DNA of 64,000 nucleotides from Synechococcus sp. Nb3U1. Its GTDB lineage: Bacteria; Cyanobacteriota; Cyanobacteriia; Thermostichales; Thermostichaceae. The stretch lies in the NCBI RefSeq assembly GCF_021533835.1, contig NZ_JAKFYQ010000001.1:778079-842078 (forward strand), given 5' to 3'. The stretch's first letter is position 1. Each line of letters opens with the position of its first letter. Shown here one piece after another: positions 29,074-38,074 of the stretch. The notes beneath the pieces are model-generated. The model saw nothing but the letters and a program-made list of their open reading frames with translations. It made no database searches and was not told the DNA's origin. Position numbers and translations under genes: made by a program.

Positions 29074-29934
29074 ATGACGACTGGGAAAGAATCTGTTGCG
29101 CTGGTGCGATCAGAGGTTCGTCGGCGGTCACAGGTTCTGGGAACACAGGTGATCAGCCAGGGGAATGCCGCCCGGCTCGGCGTAGTCAGCGAAGTCTGGG
29201 CTGATTTGGAAGCCAAGCAGGTATTGGTGTTGGGGGTATTGGAAAAAGCCTTTGCCAGCTCTCCCCGCCTGCTGGAACTGCGGCAAGTGACGGCTTTGGG
29301 CCAGGATGCGCTGCTCGTACCCAGTGATGAAGTCTTCGACAATTTGGATTTAGACGGGCTTAGCCGCGTAGTCGGTAGTGAAGTGGTGACCGAAGAAGGG
29401 ATTCGCCTCGGCAAAGTCAAGGATTTTGAATTTAACTCCGTTTCTGGTCTGATTACGGGTTTGGTGCTCTCTAATCTCGGCCTGACCTTTTTGCCCGGAT
29501 TCATTCTCAGCACCTATCTCCTTTCAACTGATGAGATTGTTTCTATCGGCGGGGATCGCCTGATTGTTGAAGATGGGGCAGAAACCCGCCTCACTCAACT
29601 GGCCAGAGGTGTTCTGGAAACTCTCGGGGTTGGCAAACCTCCTTGGGAAGTTAGATCTGGCCCTACCCCGGCTCTCCCCAGTGCTGTCGATAGCCCCGTT
29701 GTGGAGGAAGATTACGACGAAGAATATGACGAGGAGTACGAAGCCGAAGAAGAGGACATCTACGCACAAGACGAGCCAGAACCCGAACCTGTGCGCCCAC
29801 GTCGGCCTGAACCTGCACCCGAGCAGCCGGAATGGGAGCAAGAGTACGCCGAAGAAGATGCCCCGCCAGAGCCAACCTCTGAATCTCCTGCTACAGATGC
29901 CTGGGAAGACAAGCCCGAGGAGCCACAGACTTAA
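29074..29934 (+). CDS. PRC-barrel domain protein with acidic tail
   Basis: This 286-residue protein has two PRC-barrel domains (about residues 18-85 and 95-175), seen as VISQGNAARLGVVSEVWAD and EVVTEEGIRLGKVKDFEFN. These small beta-barrels are known from the H subunit of purple-bacterial reaction centres and from RimM. The C-terminal third (about 205-286) is very acidic and proline-rich, with runs of Asp/Glu/Tyr, and is probably disordered. Related two-PRC proteins occur across cyanobacteria without a settled function. It stands alone between the glycosyltransferase and the kinase, and an 11-bp tandem repeat begins at its stop codon. Confidence 0.85.
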   Translation: MTTGKESVALVRSEVRRRSQVLGTQVISQGNAARLGVVSEVWADLEAKQVLVLGVLEKAFASSPRLLELRQVTALGQDALLVPSDEVFDNLDLDGLSRVVGSEVVTEEGIRLGKVKDFEFNSVSGLITGLVLSNLGLTFLPGFILSTYLLSTDEIVSIGGDRLIVEDGAETRLTQLARGVLETLGVGKPPWEVRSGPTPALPSAVDSPVVEEDYDEEYDEEYEAEEEDIYAQDEPEPEPVRPRRPEPAPEQPEWEQEYAEEDAPPEPTSESPATDAWEDKPEEPQT

Positions 29935-29976
29935 TTTTTTACTAATTTTTTACTAATTTTTTACTAATTTTTTACT
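29933..29976. repeat. Four tandem copies of an 11-bp unit after the PRC-barrel gene
   Basis: AATTTTTTACT is repeated exactly four times, starting at the TAA stop of the PRC-barrel gene. The T6 runs could act as terminator T-tracts, but no GC-rich hairpin precedes them. Confidence 0.9.
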
Positions 29977-30029
29977 TAATTTGATATCCTAGGTCTGGAT
30001 GTTCTAGGTAGAGCCTGAGCCTGTTGGCG

Positions 30030-31823
30030 CTAACTCATCCCGGCTGACTCATCTCGAAAGTGCGTGGGCCAGGCTGAGCCTGCAGTTTGCTTAACTTTTC
30101 TTAACTGATCAGGTAATGCAAGCGGGGTGAGGAGCCTGTCTTGTGCAGATGCTGCTTTCTCAGGCTCATGCTCGGCCTCGATGAGATCGAGATCCTGCAG
30201 TACCGCCTCACAGGAGGCATAGCGCCGGTTGGGATCCGCCTCGGTCATCTTTTTCAGGATGTGCCAGAGGGTGGGGGGCAAAGGGTACACCTGACACGAG
30301 GATTGACCAGAGGGAGCTTGCCCTGTCAGCATTTCCAGCGTCACTTGGCCGAGAGCATAGAGATCGCTGTTGGGACGGGGTTGGCCTTCGTATTGCTCGG
30401 GTGAGGCATAGCCATCGGTGCCGATAAACATGGAGTAGATGGGTTGATCACCCCTAGAGACGGCGGCTCCGAAGTCCACCAGATTGTAGGTGACCTGGTC
30501 AGGATCCCCTGCCTGCAAGATGTTGGCGGGTTTAATATCTCGATGGATGATCCCGTCTTGGTGGAGATAACTGAGGATGTTGAGCATCTGCCGCAAAAAG
30601 TGGATTGCCTGTGGCGCAGTCCACCGGGATCCCTGAGCCTGCAGCCTATCTAGAGGGGATCCGGGCATAAACTGTTGCACCAAGTAGTGTTGTTGGTCTT
30701 GTTCAAAGTAGGCCAATAGTTGCGGTAGGTGGGGATGGGATCCCACTCGTTCCAGCATTTCTGCTTCCTGTTGAAAGCCCAGTAGAGCGGCTGAGAGCGT
30801 TTCCAGTCCCTGCCACGCCGAAAGGGGGGATCCCGCTTCGCCGGATACCGTTGTTGGGTTGAGTTGCTTCAAGACACACAGGGGCTTTCCAGGGCGATGT
30901 TGATCCCGCACCAAATAGGTACAGCCAAATCCTCCGCATCCAAGGGGACGCTCAATTTGGTAGTGTCCTCCCAACAATTTTGGAGTTTGGCTGGGCAAGA
31001 GGCCCAGTTGCGAGGCCACGGCTAGCTGCGACTGAATGCGAGCCAGGGCAATATCGAAGTTGATCGGCTTGGTGATATAGTCGTTGGCACCCAAGTCAAA
31101 TGCGCCGACAATGCCATCACGGTCATCCATCGCCGAGGCCATAATCACGGGCAAGCGTCCGGTGGAATGCTTCAAACGCAGCAGGTGCAACACCTCGAGT
31201 CCATTCATCTGCGGCATCATGATGTCTAGCACCACCAGGTCAATCGGCTGCTGGGCAACGATCTCCAGAGCCTCTGGGCCACTGCTGGCCTCAATTGCCT
31301 GGTAACCCCGGCTTTTTAGGTAACGGGAGAGAATGCGTCGAGCGGCAGGGTCATCATCCACCACCAGCACAGTGCCTTGAGCCGGCTCTTTCAACTCCGG
31401 CAAACCCAGAACAGGTTCAGGTGCCGGGCTCCCTGCTGAAGGGTGCAGAGGGAGAGGTTCTTCACCCAACCAAGGGCGCAGGCGATCCAGCAGAATGGGG
31501 GGGGCTTCCAGCTTAAACTCGCAGGCAACACACCCTTCCCCATAGGCCCGATCCCGCAAGCTAATCGGATATTCCGACAAGCCCACCACGGGAATTGCGG
31601 CTGTGCTGGGGTTGGTCTTGAGTTGCTGTAGGAGCTTCCAGCCAGCCAGATCACTGAGATCTAGATCCAACAGAATCAAATCGGGATGGCAGAGTACTGC
31701 CATTTCCAAGCTCATACGCAGATCGTCGGTAACTCCAACCTCAAACCCACTGGCCTTCAGGCTGACGTGAATCAATGGCCATCCATCGCCGCCATCGTGG
31801 ATTCCTAAGATTTTTTTCACCAT
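30030..31823 (-). CDS. Hybrid signalling protein: two receiver domains plus Ser/Thr kinase
   Basis: This 597-residue protein has the order REC-REC-protein kinase. REC1 (about residues 1-118) keeps the phosphoacceptor Asp53 and Lys104 but has lost the N-terminal acidic pair. REC2 (about 150-272) is canonical, with D156-158, Asp200 in VVLDIMMPQMNG and Lys252 in ITKP. The Hanks-type kinase (about 288-540) has the glycine loop GCGGFG, Lys319, HRDIKPAN (427-434) and DFG (450-452), so it should be active. The last 50 residues are unstructured. A two-component phosphorelay would thus control a Ser/Thr kinase in cis. The start is ATG 31823; a TTG at 31868 is possible. The partner histidine kinase is not in the window. 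Confidence 0.92.
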   Translation of the reverse strand: MVKKILGIHDGGDGWPLIHVSLKASGFEVGVTDDLRMSLEMAVLCHPDLILLDLDLSDLAGWKLLQQLKTNPSTAAIPVVGLSEYPISLRDRAYGEGCVACEFKLEAPPILLDRLRPWLGEEPLPLHPSAGSPAPEPVLGLPELKEPAQGTVLVVDDDPAARRILSRYLKSRGYQAIEASSGPEALEIVAQQPIDLVVLDIMMPQMNGLEVLHLLRLKHSTGRLPVIMASAMDDRDGIVGAFDLGANDYITKPINFDIALARIQSQLAVASQLGLLPSQTPKLLGGHYQIERPLGCGGFGCTYLVRDQHRPGKPLCVLKQLNPTTVSGEAGSPLSAWQGLETLSAALLGFQQEAEMLERVGSHPHLPQLLAYFEQDQQHYLVQQFMPGSPLDRLQAQGSRWTAPQAIHFLRQMLNILSYLHQDGIIHRDIKPANILQAGDPDQVTYNLVDFGAAVSRGDQPIYSMFIGTDGYASPEQYEGQPRPNSDLYALGQVTLEMLTGQAPSGQSSCQVYPLPPTLWHILKKMTEADPNRRYASCEAVLQDLDLIEAEHEPEKAASAQDRLLTPLALPDQLRKVKQTAGSAWPTHFRDESAGMS

Positions 31824-32097
31824 TACTTTCACCAAGCTGTTGAAATCCGGAAATTCTCTACGCTTCAATTTAAACTATTCAAAGATTTTTCAAAAATGCT
31901 ATAGAGATGCTTGAGTCTATTCCCTGCATCTTCTAGCTCAATTTGATTCTGACCTGCCAAAGCCCTAAAAATACTCGGCAAGATCGCGCAAAGACAGATG
32001 GAAATCGCCCAATTCACGAAAAGCACCTATCTAAAACATATTGAAATAACACTTACGTATCGCAAAAAATACGGATATTCTGGCAAAAGTTGGTTGA

Positions 32098-33597
32098 CTA
32101 GCTAGAGCGGGCTTGGCGAGCCAGTTGGGTGAGAAAGGCCAGGGGGCGGTGGTTGTGGAGTTGCTGTTTGACGCGCTCTTGCAGGATCTCCTCTTGCCAG
32201 GGATCCCCAGACCGCAGCCATTCCAGGTAACTCAGGCCAGCCACCCGTGTCAGATAAGCCCCACTCACCGCCTGCAGCGGGATCCCCATCAGCGCGAGCG
32301 GGCTGGCCTTGAGGAAGGATCCCAACGCTTGTGTGGCCAACTCCATTCCACCTAACTGCACCAAAATTTGCGCCAAGCTTTGGGCTGCTTGCTGGGCCCG
32401 CTTTAGGGTAATGCGCCGATCAAACACCTGATGCAGCTCCCCAATCATACGTGCTTGAATGGCTACTCCTGCCACCACATCCAACGCCGGCATGGGAGTC
32501 ACCGCCAAAGCGGCTGCGGTGGCCCATTGCATCCGTTCGACGATCTGCCGTCCTCGTTGGGTGCGCTCCTCTTGTAGGGCAGTTTGGGCCGCTTCGGCCA
32601 AATTTTGGGTTTGCAGCAGAGCGTTGGCCAGGCGCAGATGGGATCCCTTTTGTTGCAGCAGATGGGCTATTTCGTGAATGAGGTTAGCGGTGTCAGGCGA
32701 TTGCGGTTCCCAGGTTTCCTGCAGGGATCCATCCTCAAAGCAATAGCGCACCTTCAAAGGTTCGGGATCGGCGGCAATGGCTACCACCTGTTCGGGAGGG
32801 ATGACCGCTGCGGTGCGTTGGCGTAGGTGAGCCAGGATCGTTTCCACATCTTCCGGCAGCATTTGATCCGTCTTGTTCAGGGCCAAAATCGCCTGCTTGC
32901 CCAGTTGAGCCAGCTCGATCAGCTCTGCATATTCCGAAGCCAGCAGATCCCCCGCCACCACCAAAATCAGGAGATCTGCCTTCTGGGCCAACAACCGCGC
33001 CTCCGCTTCCCCCGCGCCGCCGATGGCCAGCAATCCTGGGGTATCGGTGAGGGAAATGGGGCTACTCAAACCCGCCAGTTGATAGGTATGGACGGATCCC
33101 TGCCGGGTGGTACCCAAAGTGGGGGCCGTTTCGCCCACCGGCTGCCCCATCAAGGCGTTGATTAAAGAGGTTTTTCCAGCAGAGCTGGTGCCGAACACCA
33201 CCAGGTGCAGCTCCTGCTGGCTAAGCCGCTGATCGATTTCCTGAATTTTGGCCCGCAGGGCACGGCGGCTGATGTCGTCCTGCAGCTTTTGGATCAAGCG
33301 GTCGGCATCCTCAAGATCTGATTGCACCTGATCCGGTGTGAGTTTGACCCGCCGCAGCGGTTTGTGCCCTTGGGCTGGAGCGTTTTGCGGCTGGTGAGCC
33401 TGTTGCCACCAATTTCGTGCCGAAAGCCCCGCTGCTACCGTCCCACCGAGGATCCCAAACACCGCCAGATCCGCTAAGGGGACAGAATAGGGAGCAACCG
33501 CGCCGTAGATACCCCCCACCCATTGCATGTATTGACTTAGGGCCGCTAAACCCAACCCAGACAACAACCACACCCAAGTAGAGCGCGACAACACCAT
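32098..33597 (-). CDS. Membrane-associated Era-like GTPase with DUF697
   Basis: This 499-residue protein has two N-terminal hydrophobic segments (about 8-28 and 38-58), then a coiled linker. A G domain follows: G1 GTSSAGKTS, G3 DTPG, G4 NKTD. A C-terminal DUF697 region with hydrophobic stretches (about 345-430, for example TPMPALDVVAGVAIQ) completes it. DUF697 GTPases of the YcjF type are found in most cyanobacteria, often in more than one copy; their function is not settled but membrane dynamics is suspected. A roughly 230-bp AT-rich spacer separates it from the kinase downstream, and no nearby gene suggests a pathway. Confidence 0.88.
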   Translation of the reverse strand: MVLSRSTWVWLLSGLGLAALSQYMQWVGGIYGAVAPYSVPLADLAVFGILGGTVAAGLSARNWWQQAHQPQNAPAQGHKPLRRVKLTPDQVQSDLEDADRLIQKLQDDISRRALRAKIQEIDQRLSQQELHLVVFGTSSAGKTSLINALMGQPVGETAPTLGTTRQGSVHTYQLAGLSSPISLTDTPGLLAIGGAGEAEARLLAQKADLLILVVAGDLLASEYAELIELAQLGKQAILALNKTDQMLPEDVETILAHLRQRTAAVIPPEQVVAIAADPEPLKVRYCFEDGSLQETWEPQSPDTANLIHEIAHLLQQKGSHLRLANALLQTQNLAEAAQTALQEERTQRGRQIVERMQWATAAALAVTPMPALDVVAGVAIQARMIGELHQVFDRRITLKRAQQAAQSLAQILVQLGGMELATQALGSFLKASPLALMGIPLQAVSGAYLTRVAGLSYLEWLRSGDPWQEEILQERVKQQLHNHRPLAFLTQLARQARSS

Positions 33598-33999
33598 CCC
33601 AACTCACAGCTTGTCCAAAGGATCCTGCACTGCTGGGTTATAGAAAACACCAGCACTCTTCCCAGACTGCATCTGCATCCGTCTTTCCAGCATAGGGTCC
33701 GCTGTAGCTAGACACACACTTTTTTGAGCCTTTGATGAGCCGGATCCCTGGGGAGGAATCCAGATCTGTGTTCAAGTGGAATCCCTAAGGATGCTAAGAA
33801 ATTTTGCAGATCGTGAAGAAGCCCGTGAAGATCCTGTTGCCAAGGCAAGTTCTGGCCAGACCATCTCGTAATCTCATATCTTAAAGCCATCTTCGCTGGG
33901 CTCTCCTCCTGATCCGGATCGGGCTTTTTGCTGCCCACGGTGCAGAGCACTTTCTGGCCCAGATCCAACCCAGGCAGGTTTGTCCTTTCTTTCTCTCGC
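33598..33999. other. Intergenic region upstream of menF
   Basis: This divergent spacer of about 400 bp lies between the GTPase and menF. A 97-codon minus-strand frame spans most of it, but it has no family resemblance and I reject it. No hairpin or operator stands out. Confidence 0.5.
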
Positions 34000-35622
34000 A
34001 TGACCTCCTCCCTTTCTCCCTGTTCGGAATGGCCCAGAATTTGGCCAACGCTCCCAGTTCAATCTTCTCCCTGGATCACTCCGGAGAGGGATCCACACGG
34101 CTGGGATCCCGTCTTGGCAGCCTGCCAACAGATGGCGCGGGCGCGGGGCATTCCCCAGATTCTCAGTCTGTCCCGTTCCTTCTCAGGGCTGGATCCTTTG
34201 GTGGTGCTGGCACAAACCCTCGGCCCCAACAGGCGGAGTGGACCGGAGGATCCGAGCTACTGCTATCTCTCCCACAGGGCCCGCCACGGTACCGTTAGGG
34301 TGCTCGGCCTGGGATCCCTGCGGCGGGTTTATCTATTGGGAGAAGGGCGCTTTCAAGCATCACAGGCTTTTTTGGAGGAGTTACAACCCCATTTGCACGC
34401 CGAAGCAGTGGGTTGGGGATCCCTAGCTTTGCCCTCGGGAAGTGGACAGGAACGGCCTTTGTGCTTTAGCCGCTTTAGCTTCAACCCCGTTCGCGCCAGC
34501 GCGTCTGTGGCTCAGCACACCTGTGGCCCAGCCGCCCTGCTGGTGTTGCCGGAATGGCAGATCTGGCAGGAGCAGGAGCCAACTGGCTCTGTTGCAGAAG
34601 GAGCCCGGACGGTAGTGCGGTTAAACCTGGAGGTTATGCCCGAGAGCGATTTGGCTGTCTTGGGCACTCGCATCCACCACTGTTTTGCCCACATGTCGCG
34701 GTTGTCTCAACAACAGTTGCCCCGCTGGGAATTGCAAACGCCTCTACAGGTGGAGGTCAATAGACAGGGACTTCTGGCCCGCATTGACAAGGCTTTGCAG
34801 GCAATCCGATCTGGATCCCTGGAGAAGGTGGTACTGGCGGAAGCCGTCGATCTGCCTTTGGCCACCCCCCCCCCGATCCCGACTTTGTTGGCCTACCTGG
34901 AACAGCGCTATGCCGATTGCAGCGTGTTTGCTTTTGCAGAGGGAATTGGCCGCAGGGAAGCTTGGGCTTTAGAAACATCCGGTCAGGGGCAGCCTGCCCC
35001 TTTTCCAGAGCGAGTCTTTTTGGGAGCAAGCCCAGAACGATTGCTCTCTGTCTGGCAAGGGCAAATCCAGATCGATGCCTTGGCCGGGTCTGTGGCACGG
35101 GGGGAAACCGTCAGCCAGGATCAAGCCTTAGCTCAGCAGTTACTTGAGAGTCCTAAAGACCGTCAGGAACATCAGTTGGTGGTGCGATCGGTGGGAGAAG
35201 CCCTGCGCCAAGTGGGGTTAAAGCCGCGCATTCCCTCCCAGCCTCGTCTGTTGCGGTTGGCCAATATCCAGCACCTACAAACCCTGATCCAGGCCGAAAT
35301 GCCACCTGATCTCCATCTTTTTGACCTGTTGGCCCAGTTGCATCCAACAGCCGCTGTCGGAGGCTACCCCAAGCAGGCGGCAGTGGATTGGATCGAAGCA
35401 GCAGAACCCTTTGACCGCTCCGGCTATGCAGCACCCTTGGGTTGGGTAGATTTACAGGGGAATGGGGAGTTTGTGGTGGCGATCCGCTCGGCGCTCATTC
35501 GTGGGGATCGGGCCCGTTTGTACGCGGGTGCAGGCATCGTGGCGGATTCTTGTCCGGAGCAGGAGGTAGCCGAGATTCGCCTGAAGTTGCAATCCCTGGC
35601 ACAAGCCTTGGCCATCAAATGA
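34000..35622 (+). CDS. menF: Isochorismate synthase MenF
   Basis: This 540-residue enzyme converts chorismate to isochorismate, the first step of phylloquinone (vitamin K1) synthesis for PSI. The chorismate-binding domain is C-terminal: LEKVVLAEAVDL, FLGASPERL, LAGSVARGET, KDRQEHQLVV, LHPTAAVGGYPK and EPFDRSGYAAPLGW. The N-terminal part is less conserved, as usual. ATG 34000 is my preferred start but has no clear ribosome-binding site; the frame is open to 33928. It is upstream of menE with one small ORF between, so a phylloquinone unit is likely. Confidence 0.92.
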   Translation: MTSSLSPCSEWPRIWPTLPVQSSPWITPERDPHGWDPVLAACQQMARARGIPQILSLSRSFSGLDPLVVLAQTLGPNRRSGPEDPSYCYLSHRARHGTVRVLGLGSLRRVYLLGEGRFQASQAFLEELQPHLHAEAVGWGSLALPSGSGQERPLCFSRFSFNPVRASASVAQHTCGPAALLVLPEWQIWQEQEPTGSVAEGARTVVRLNLEVMPESDLAVLGTRIHHCFAHMSRLSQQQLPRWELQTPLQVEVNRQGLLARIDKALQAIRSGSLEKVVLAEAVDLPLATPPPIPTLLAYLEQRYADCSVFAFAEGIGRREAWALETSGQGQPAPFPERVFLGASPERLLSVWQGQIQIDALAGSVARGETVSQDQALAQQLLESPKDRQEHQLVVRSVGEALRQVGLKPRIPSQPRLLRLANIQHLQTLIQAEMPPDLHLFDLLAQLHPTAAVGGYPKQAAVDWIEAAEPFDRSGYAAPLGWVDLQGNGEFVVAIRSALIRGDRARLYAGAGIVADSCPEQEVAEIRLKLQSLAQALAIK

Positions 35623-35719
35623 ATCTTCTCTATTTGTTAACGCGCCCGCACATCCGGATTCTCTCTAAAATGCAGGGGATCCCCAAAAGCAACCCCGGCT
35701 GGAGTACCGCTAAGACCCT

Positions 35720-36001
35720 ATGAATATGATCACCCTTGCCTTGCCTGAGGATGTTTACGAGCAGTTGATCCAATTGCAACAGGAGCGCAGGGATCCTTCT
35801 CCCGAAGCGACTCTATCGGCGTTGATCCAGGGCCATCTCTCCAGTGGGCTGGCGGAAAGGGTGCAGGTTCTAGAGCGGGAATTGGCCAGCATGAAGGAAC
35901 AAATGGGGGCTGTCTTACAAGCCATCGCCCTGGTGGCAACACGGGTGGATCTGATGATCGAGCTGCCGATGAAGGAGGGAGAACCCGGTGCTAGTTCTTG
36001 A
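35720..36001 (+). CDS. Small RHH-like/coiled-coil protein between menF and menE
   Basis: This 93-residue protein opens MNMITLALPEDVYEQLIQLQ, which resembles the strand-helix start of ribbon-helix-helix DNA-binding proteins and antitoxins. A putative coiled coil follows (about 48-75: VQVLERELASMKEQMGAV). Its last 14 nt overlap the GTG start of menE, so they should be translationally coupled. It lies 97 nt after menF. No toxin-like partner gene is present, so it could be a regulator of the men genes or an orphan antitoxin-like protein. The RHH assignment is by eye and weak. Confidence 0.6.
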   Translation: MNMITLALPEDVYEQLIQLQQERRDPSPEATLSALIQGHLSSGLAERVQVLERELASMKEQMGAVLQAIALVATRVDLMIELPMKEGEPGASS

Positions 36002-37358
36002 GCGGGGATCCAGTCTCTTGGCCGAGCATCTGTTACAGCTAGAAGCGCAGTTGCGACCCTTGGCGGGCGGGAAAGCCCCTTTGTTGCTGGCGGAATCGGA
36101 GCCGGTTCGGGTGTGGGCCACGTTCCTCACCTGTCAGCAATTGGGGATCCCGCTCTTTTTAGGCAACCCCACCTGGGGGGAGCGGGAATGGGGGCACGCT
36201 TTGGAGCAGATGGGATCCGGTTGGTATTGGCGGCAGGGGCAGTTGCAGCCTTACCCATCTTCTGTCCATCAACCCCTTCGGGATCTGCTCAACGCTTTAC
36301 CTGCGGCTGATTCCCCACCTATTTGCATCCCGACCGGCGGATCCAGTGGACATCTGAAGTGGGCCATCCATTCCTGGGCCACCCTTGCTGCTTCTGCCAG
36401 AGCTCATCAACAGCATTTTGCCGTCGGGATCGTCCACAGCTATTGCCTCTTGCCCCTCTACCATGTCAGTGGCCTGATGCAGGCGGTGCGTTCGTGGTTG
36501 AGCGAGGGGCAGTTGGTGCTCTGGGATTGGAAGCCTCTGGAATACGCACAGCAGTGGGAAACGCCTTTGCCGGGAAGTTTTCTATCTCTGGTGCCGACTC
36601 AGTTACAACGGCTGTTGCTTCAGGCTCATCCGGCTGTGTTGGCAGCGCTACGACAGTTTCGGGCCGTTTTGGTTGGGGGTGGTCCCACCTGGCCCAGCCT
36701 TAGAGAACAAGCCCGCCAACAGCGGATTCCGGTCGCCCTCACCTATGGCATGACGGAAACCGCTTCCCAGGTGTGTACCTCGTGGCCGGAGGCGTTTTTG
36801 TGCGGAAATGATAGTCTGGGTCGGCCATTACCCCATGCCACCCTCCAGATTCAGAGCACCGCCGGGGATCCCGTTGGCCCGATTCACCTTTGGGCGGAGT
36901 CGCTAGCGCTGGGATATTACCCTCACCTATGGCAACGGGACCAAGGCTTGGTTCCAGGAGACTGGGGTTACTTAGATGAACAGGGATCCCTCCATTGGCT
37001 GGGACGGGCTGATGATCTGATCCTGACGGGTGGCGAGAAGGTGATGGCAGCAGAAGTAGAAGGGGAGATCCGGGCCACGGGATGGGTGGAGGATGTGTGT
37101 GTGCTAGGGGTGCCGGATGCTGAGTGGGGGCAGCAGGTGATCGCCATCGTTGTCCCAACCGAAGGGATGCCAAGTGATCTGGAGGATCTCAAGCATCGAC
37201 TCAAACGGCATTTGAGTGAGCAACTGAGTGGGTACAAATGTCCAAAACAATGGCTCTGCTGGGATGGGATCCCACGAACACCACAGGGCAAAGTGAACCG
37301 TCCTCATCTGCGACATTGGGCTATGCAAGCCCTAGGGATCCCTGCCTCCTATCCCTAG
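35988..37358 (+). CDS. menE: o-Succinylbenzoate-CoA ligase MenE
   Basis: This 456-residue acyl-adenylating enzyme activates o-succinylbenzoate in phylloquinone synthesis. ANL-superfamily motifs are visible: the Ser/Gly-rich A3 loop PTGGSSGHLKW, A5 YGMTETAS, A7 GDWGYLDEQG, A8 hinge GRADDLILTGGEKVMAAEVE and the catalytic lysine in PQGKVNRP. It starts at GTG 35988, overlapping the preceding small gene by 14 nt. Assignment as MenE rests on the length and the menF neighbour. The other men genes (menD, menC, menB, menA) are elsewhere. Confidence 0.9.
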   Translation: MLVLERGSSLLAEHLLQLEAQLRPLAGGKAPLLLAESEPVRVWATFLTCQQLGIPLFLGNPTWGEREWGHALEQMGSGWYWRQGQLQPYPSSVHQPLRDLLNALPAADSPPICIPTGGSSGHLKWAIHSWATLAASARAHQQHFAVGIVHSYCLLPLYHVSGLMQAVRSWLSEGQLVLWDWKPLEYAQQWETPLPGSFLSLVPTQLQRLLLQAHPAVLAALRQFRAVLVGGGPTWPSLREQARQQRIPVALTYGMTETASQVCTSWPEAFLCGNDSLGRPLPHATLQIQSTAGDPVGPIHLWAESLALGYYPHLWQRDQGLVPGDWGYLDEQGSLHWLGRADDLILTGGEKVMAAEVEGEIRATGWVEDVCVLGVPDAEWGQQVIAIVVPTEGMPSDLEDLKHRLKRHLSEQLSGYKCPKQWLCWDGIPRTPQGKVNRPHLRHWAMQALGIPASYP

Positions 37359-37411
37359 CTGACCAAACTCTCCCTAGATCATCTCTAGATCCAACTGAGC
37401 AAGAGAGTCTT

Positions 37412-38074
37412 TCACCTTCGAGGAATCACATAACGATCCTGAGAAAGGCGTTGATCTCCTCGATACACACTCACTTGTAGGTGCTGGTCATCCAACCAAT
37501 GGTGCTGCACTTGTAGAGAAGGAACTTGAGAGTCTTGCCGGGATCCCCGCCCAAGTACCGATACAGCTAGATTTTGCCCTTGGATTTCCGCTCGCAACCG
37601 CACTGGCCAAGGGAAAGGATTGTGCAACCGCAGATCCGCTAGACCATACCAAACTGTGGCATCCAATCCAGCAGGCACGGACTCCACGACGGTGTAATGG
37701 GGATGTCGCTCCACCACCTCCAGCCCTGCCAGCAAAGCGGCATTGTAAAGACTAGAAGACACCTGACAAATTCCACCCCCCACCGAATCAAGGGTTTCGG
37801 CCACCATAAACACTGGCGCGGGCAAATAGCCCCGTTCTAGGCTGCGGGATCCCACCACCTGATTAAAAGAAAAAATGGCCCCCGGCTGAATGTAAACTCC
37901 ATCCAAAGCTTGGGCCGCCTGACGGATGTTGTGGATTTGGGATCCGCTGCGCTGCTGCAAAGCGGTGACGTAATGGCTGAGGGTTGTCGGGGTGGGATCT
38001 GTCCACCACAAAGCCAGTAGAGCCAGCAACGGCCCGATGAGCAAGAGTAATCTCCGTAGATCGCGCTTGGCCAT
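37412..38074 (-). CDS. VanW-family protein
   Basis: This 220-residue protein has an N-terminal membrane anchor (RRLLLLIGPLLALLALWW, about residues 8-25). The VanW domain follows: NIRQAAQALDGVYIQPGAIFSFN, ERGYLPAPVF and the core GGGICQVSSSLYNAALLAGLEV. VanW domains occur in vancomycin-resistance clusters and widely in Gram-positives with a presumed cell-wall role that is not defined. Its ATG shares one base with the stop codon of the anti-sigma gene (TAATG), so it is translationally coupled to a sigma/anti-sigma pair. That links it to an envelope response. Confidence 0.88.
   Translation of the reverse strand: MAKRDLRRLLLLIGPLLALLALWWTDPTPTTLSHYVTALQQRSGSQIHNIRQAAQALDGVYIQPGAIFSFNQVVGSRSLERGYLPAPVFMVAETLDSVGGGICQVSSSLYNAALLAGLEVVERHPHYTVVESVPAGLDATVWYGLADLRLHNPFPWPVRLRAEIQGQNLAVSVLGRGSRQDSQVPSLQVQHHWLDDQHLQVSVYRGDQRLSQDRYVIPRR

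Noticed and set aside
33708-34001. 97-codon minus-strand ORF upstream of menF
   Set aside because: No family resemblance; it overlaps the likely menF start, and its composition reads as a shadow of the spacer.
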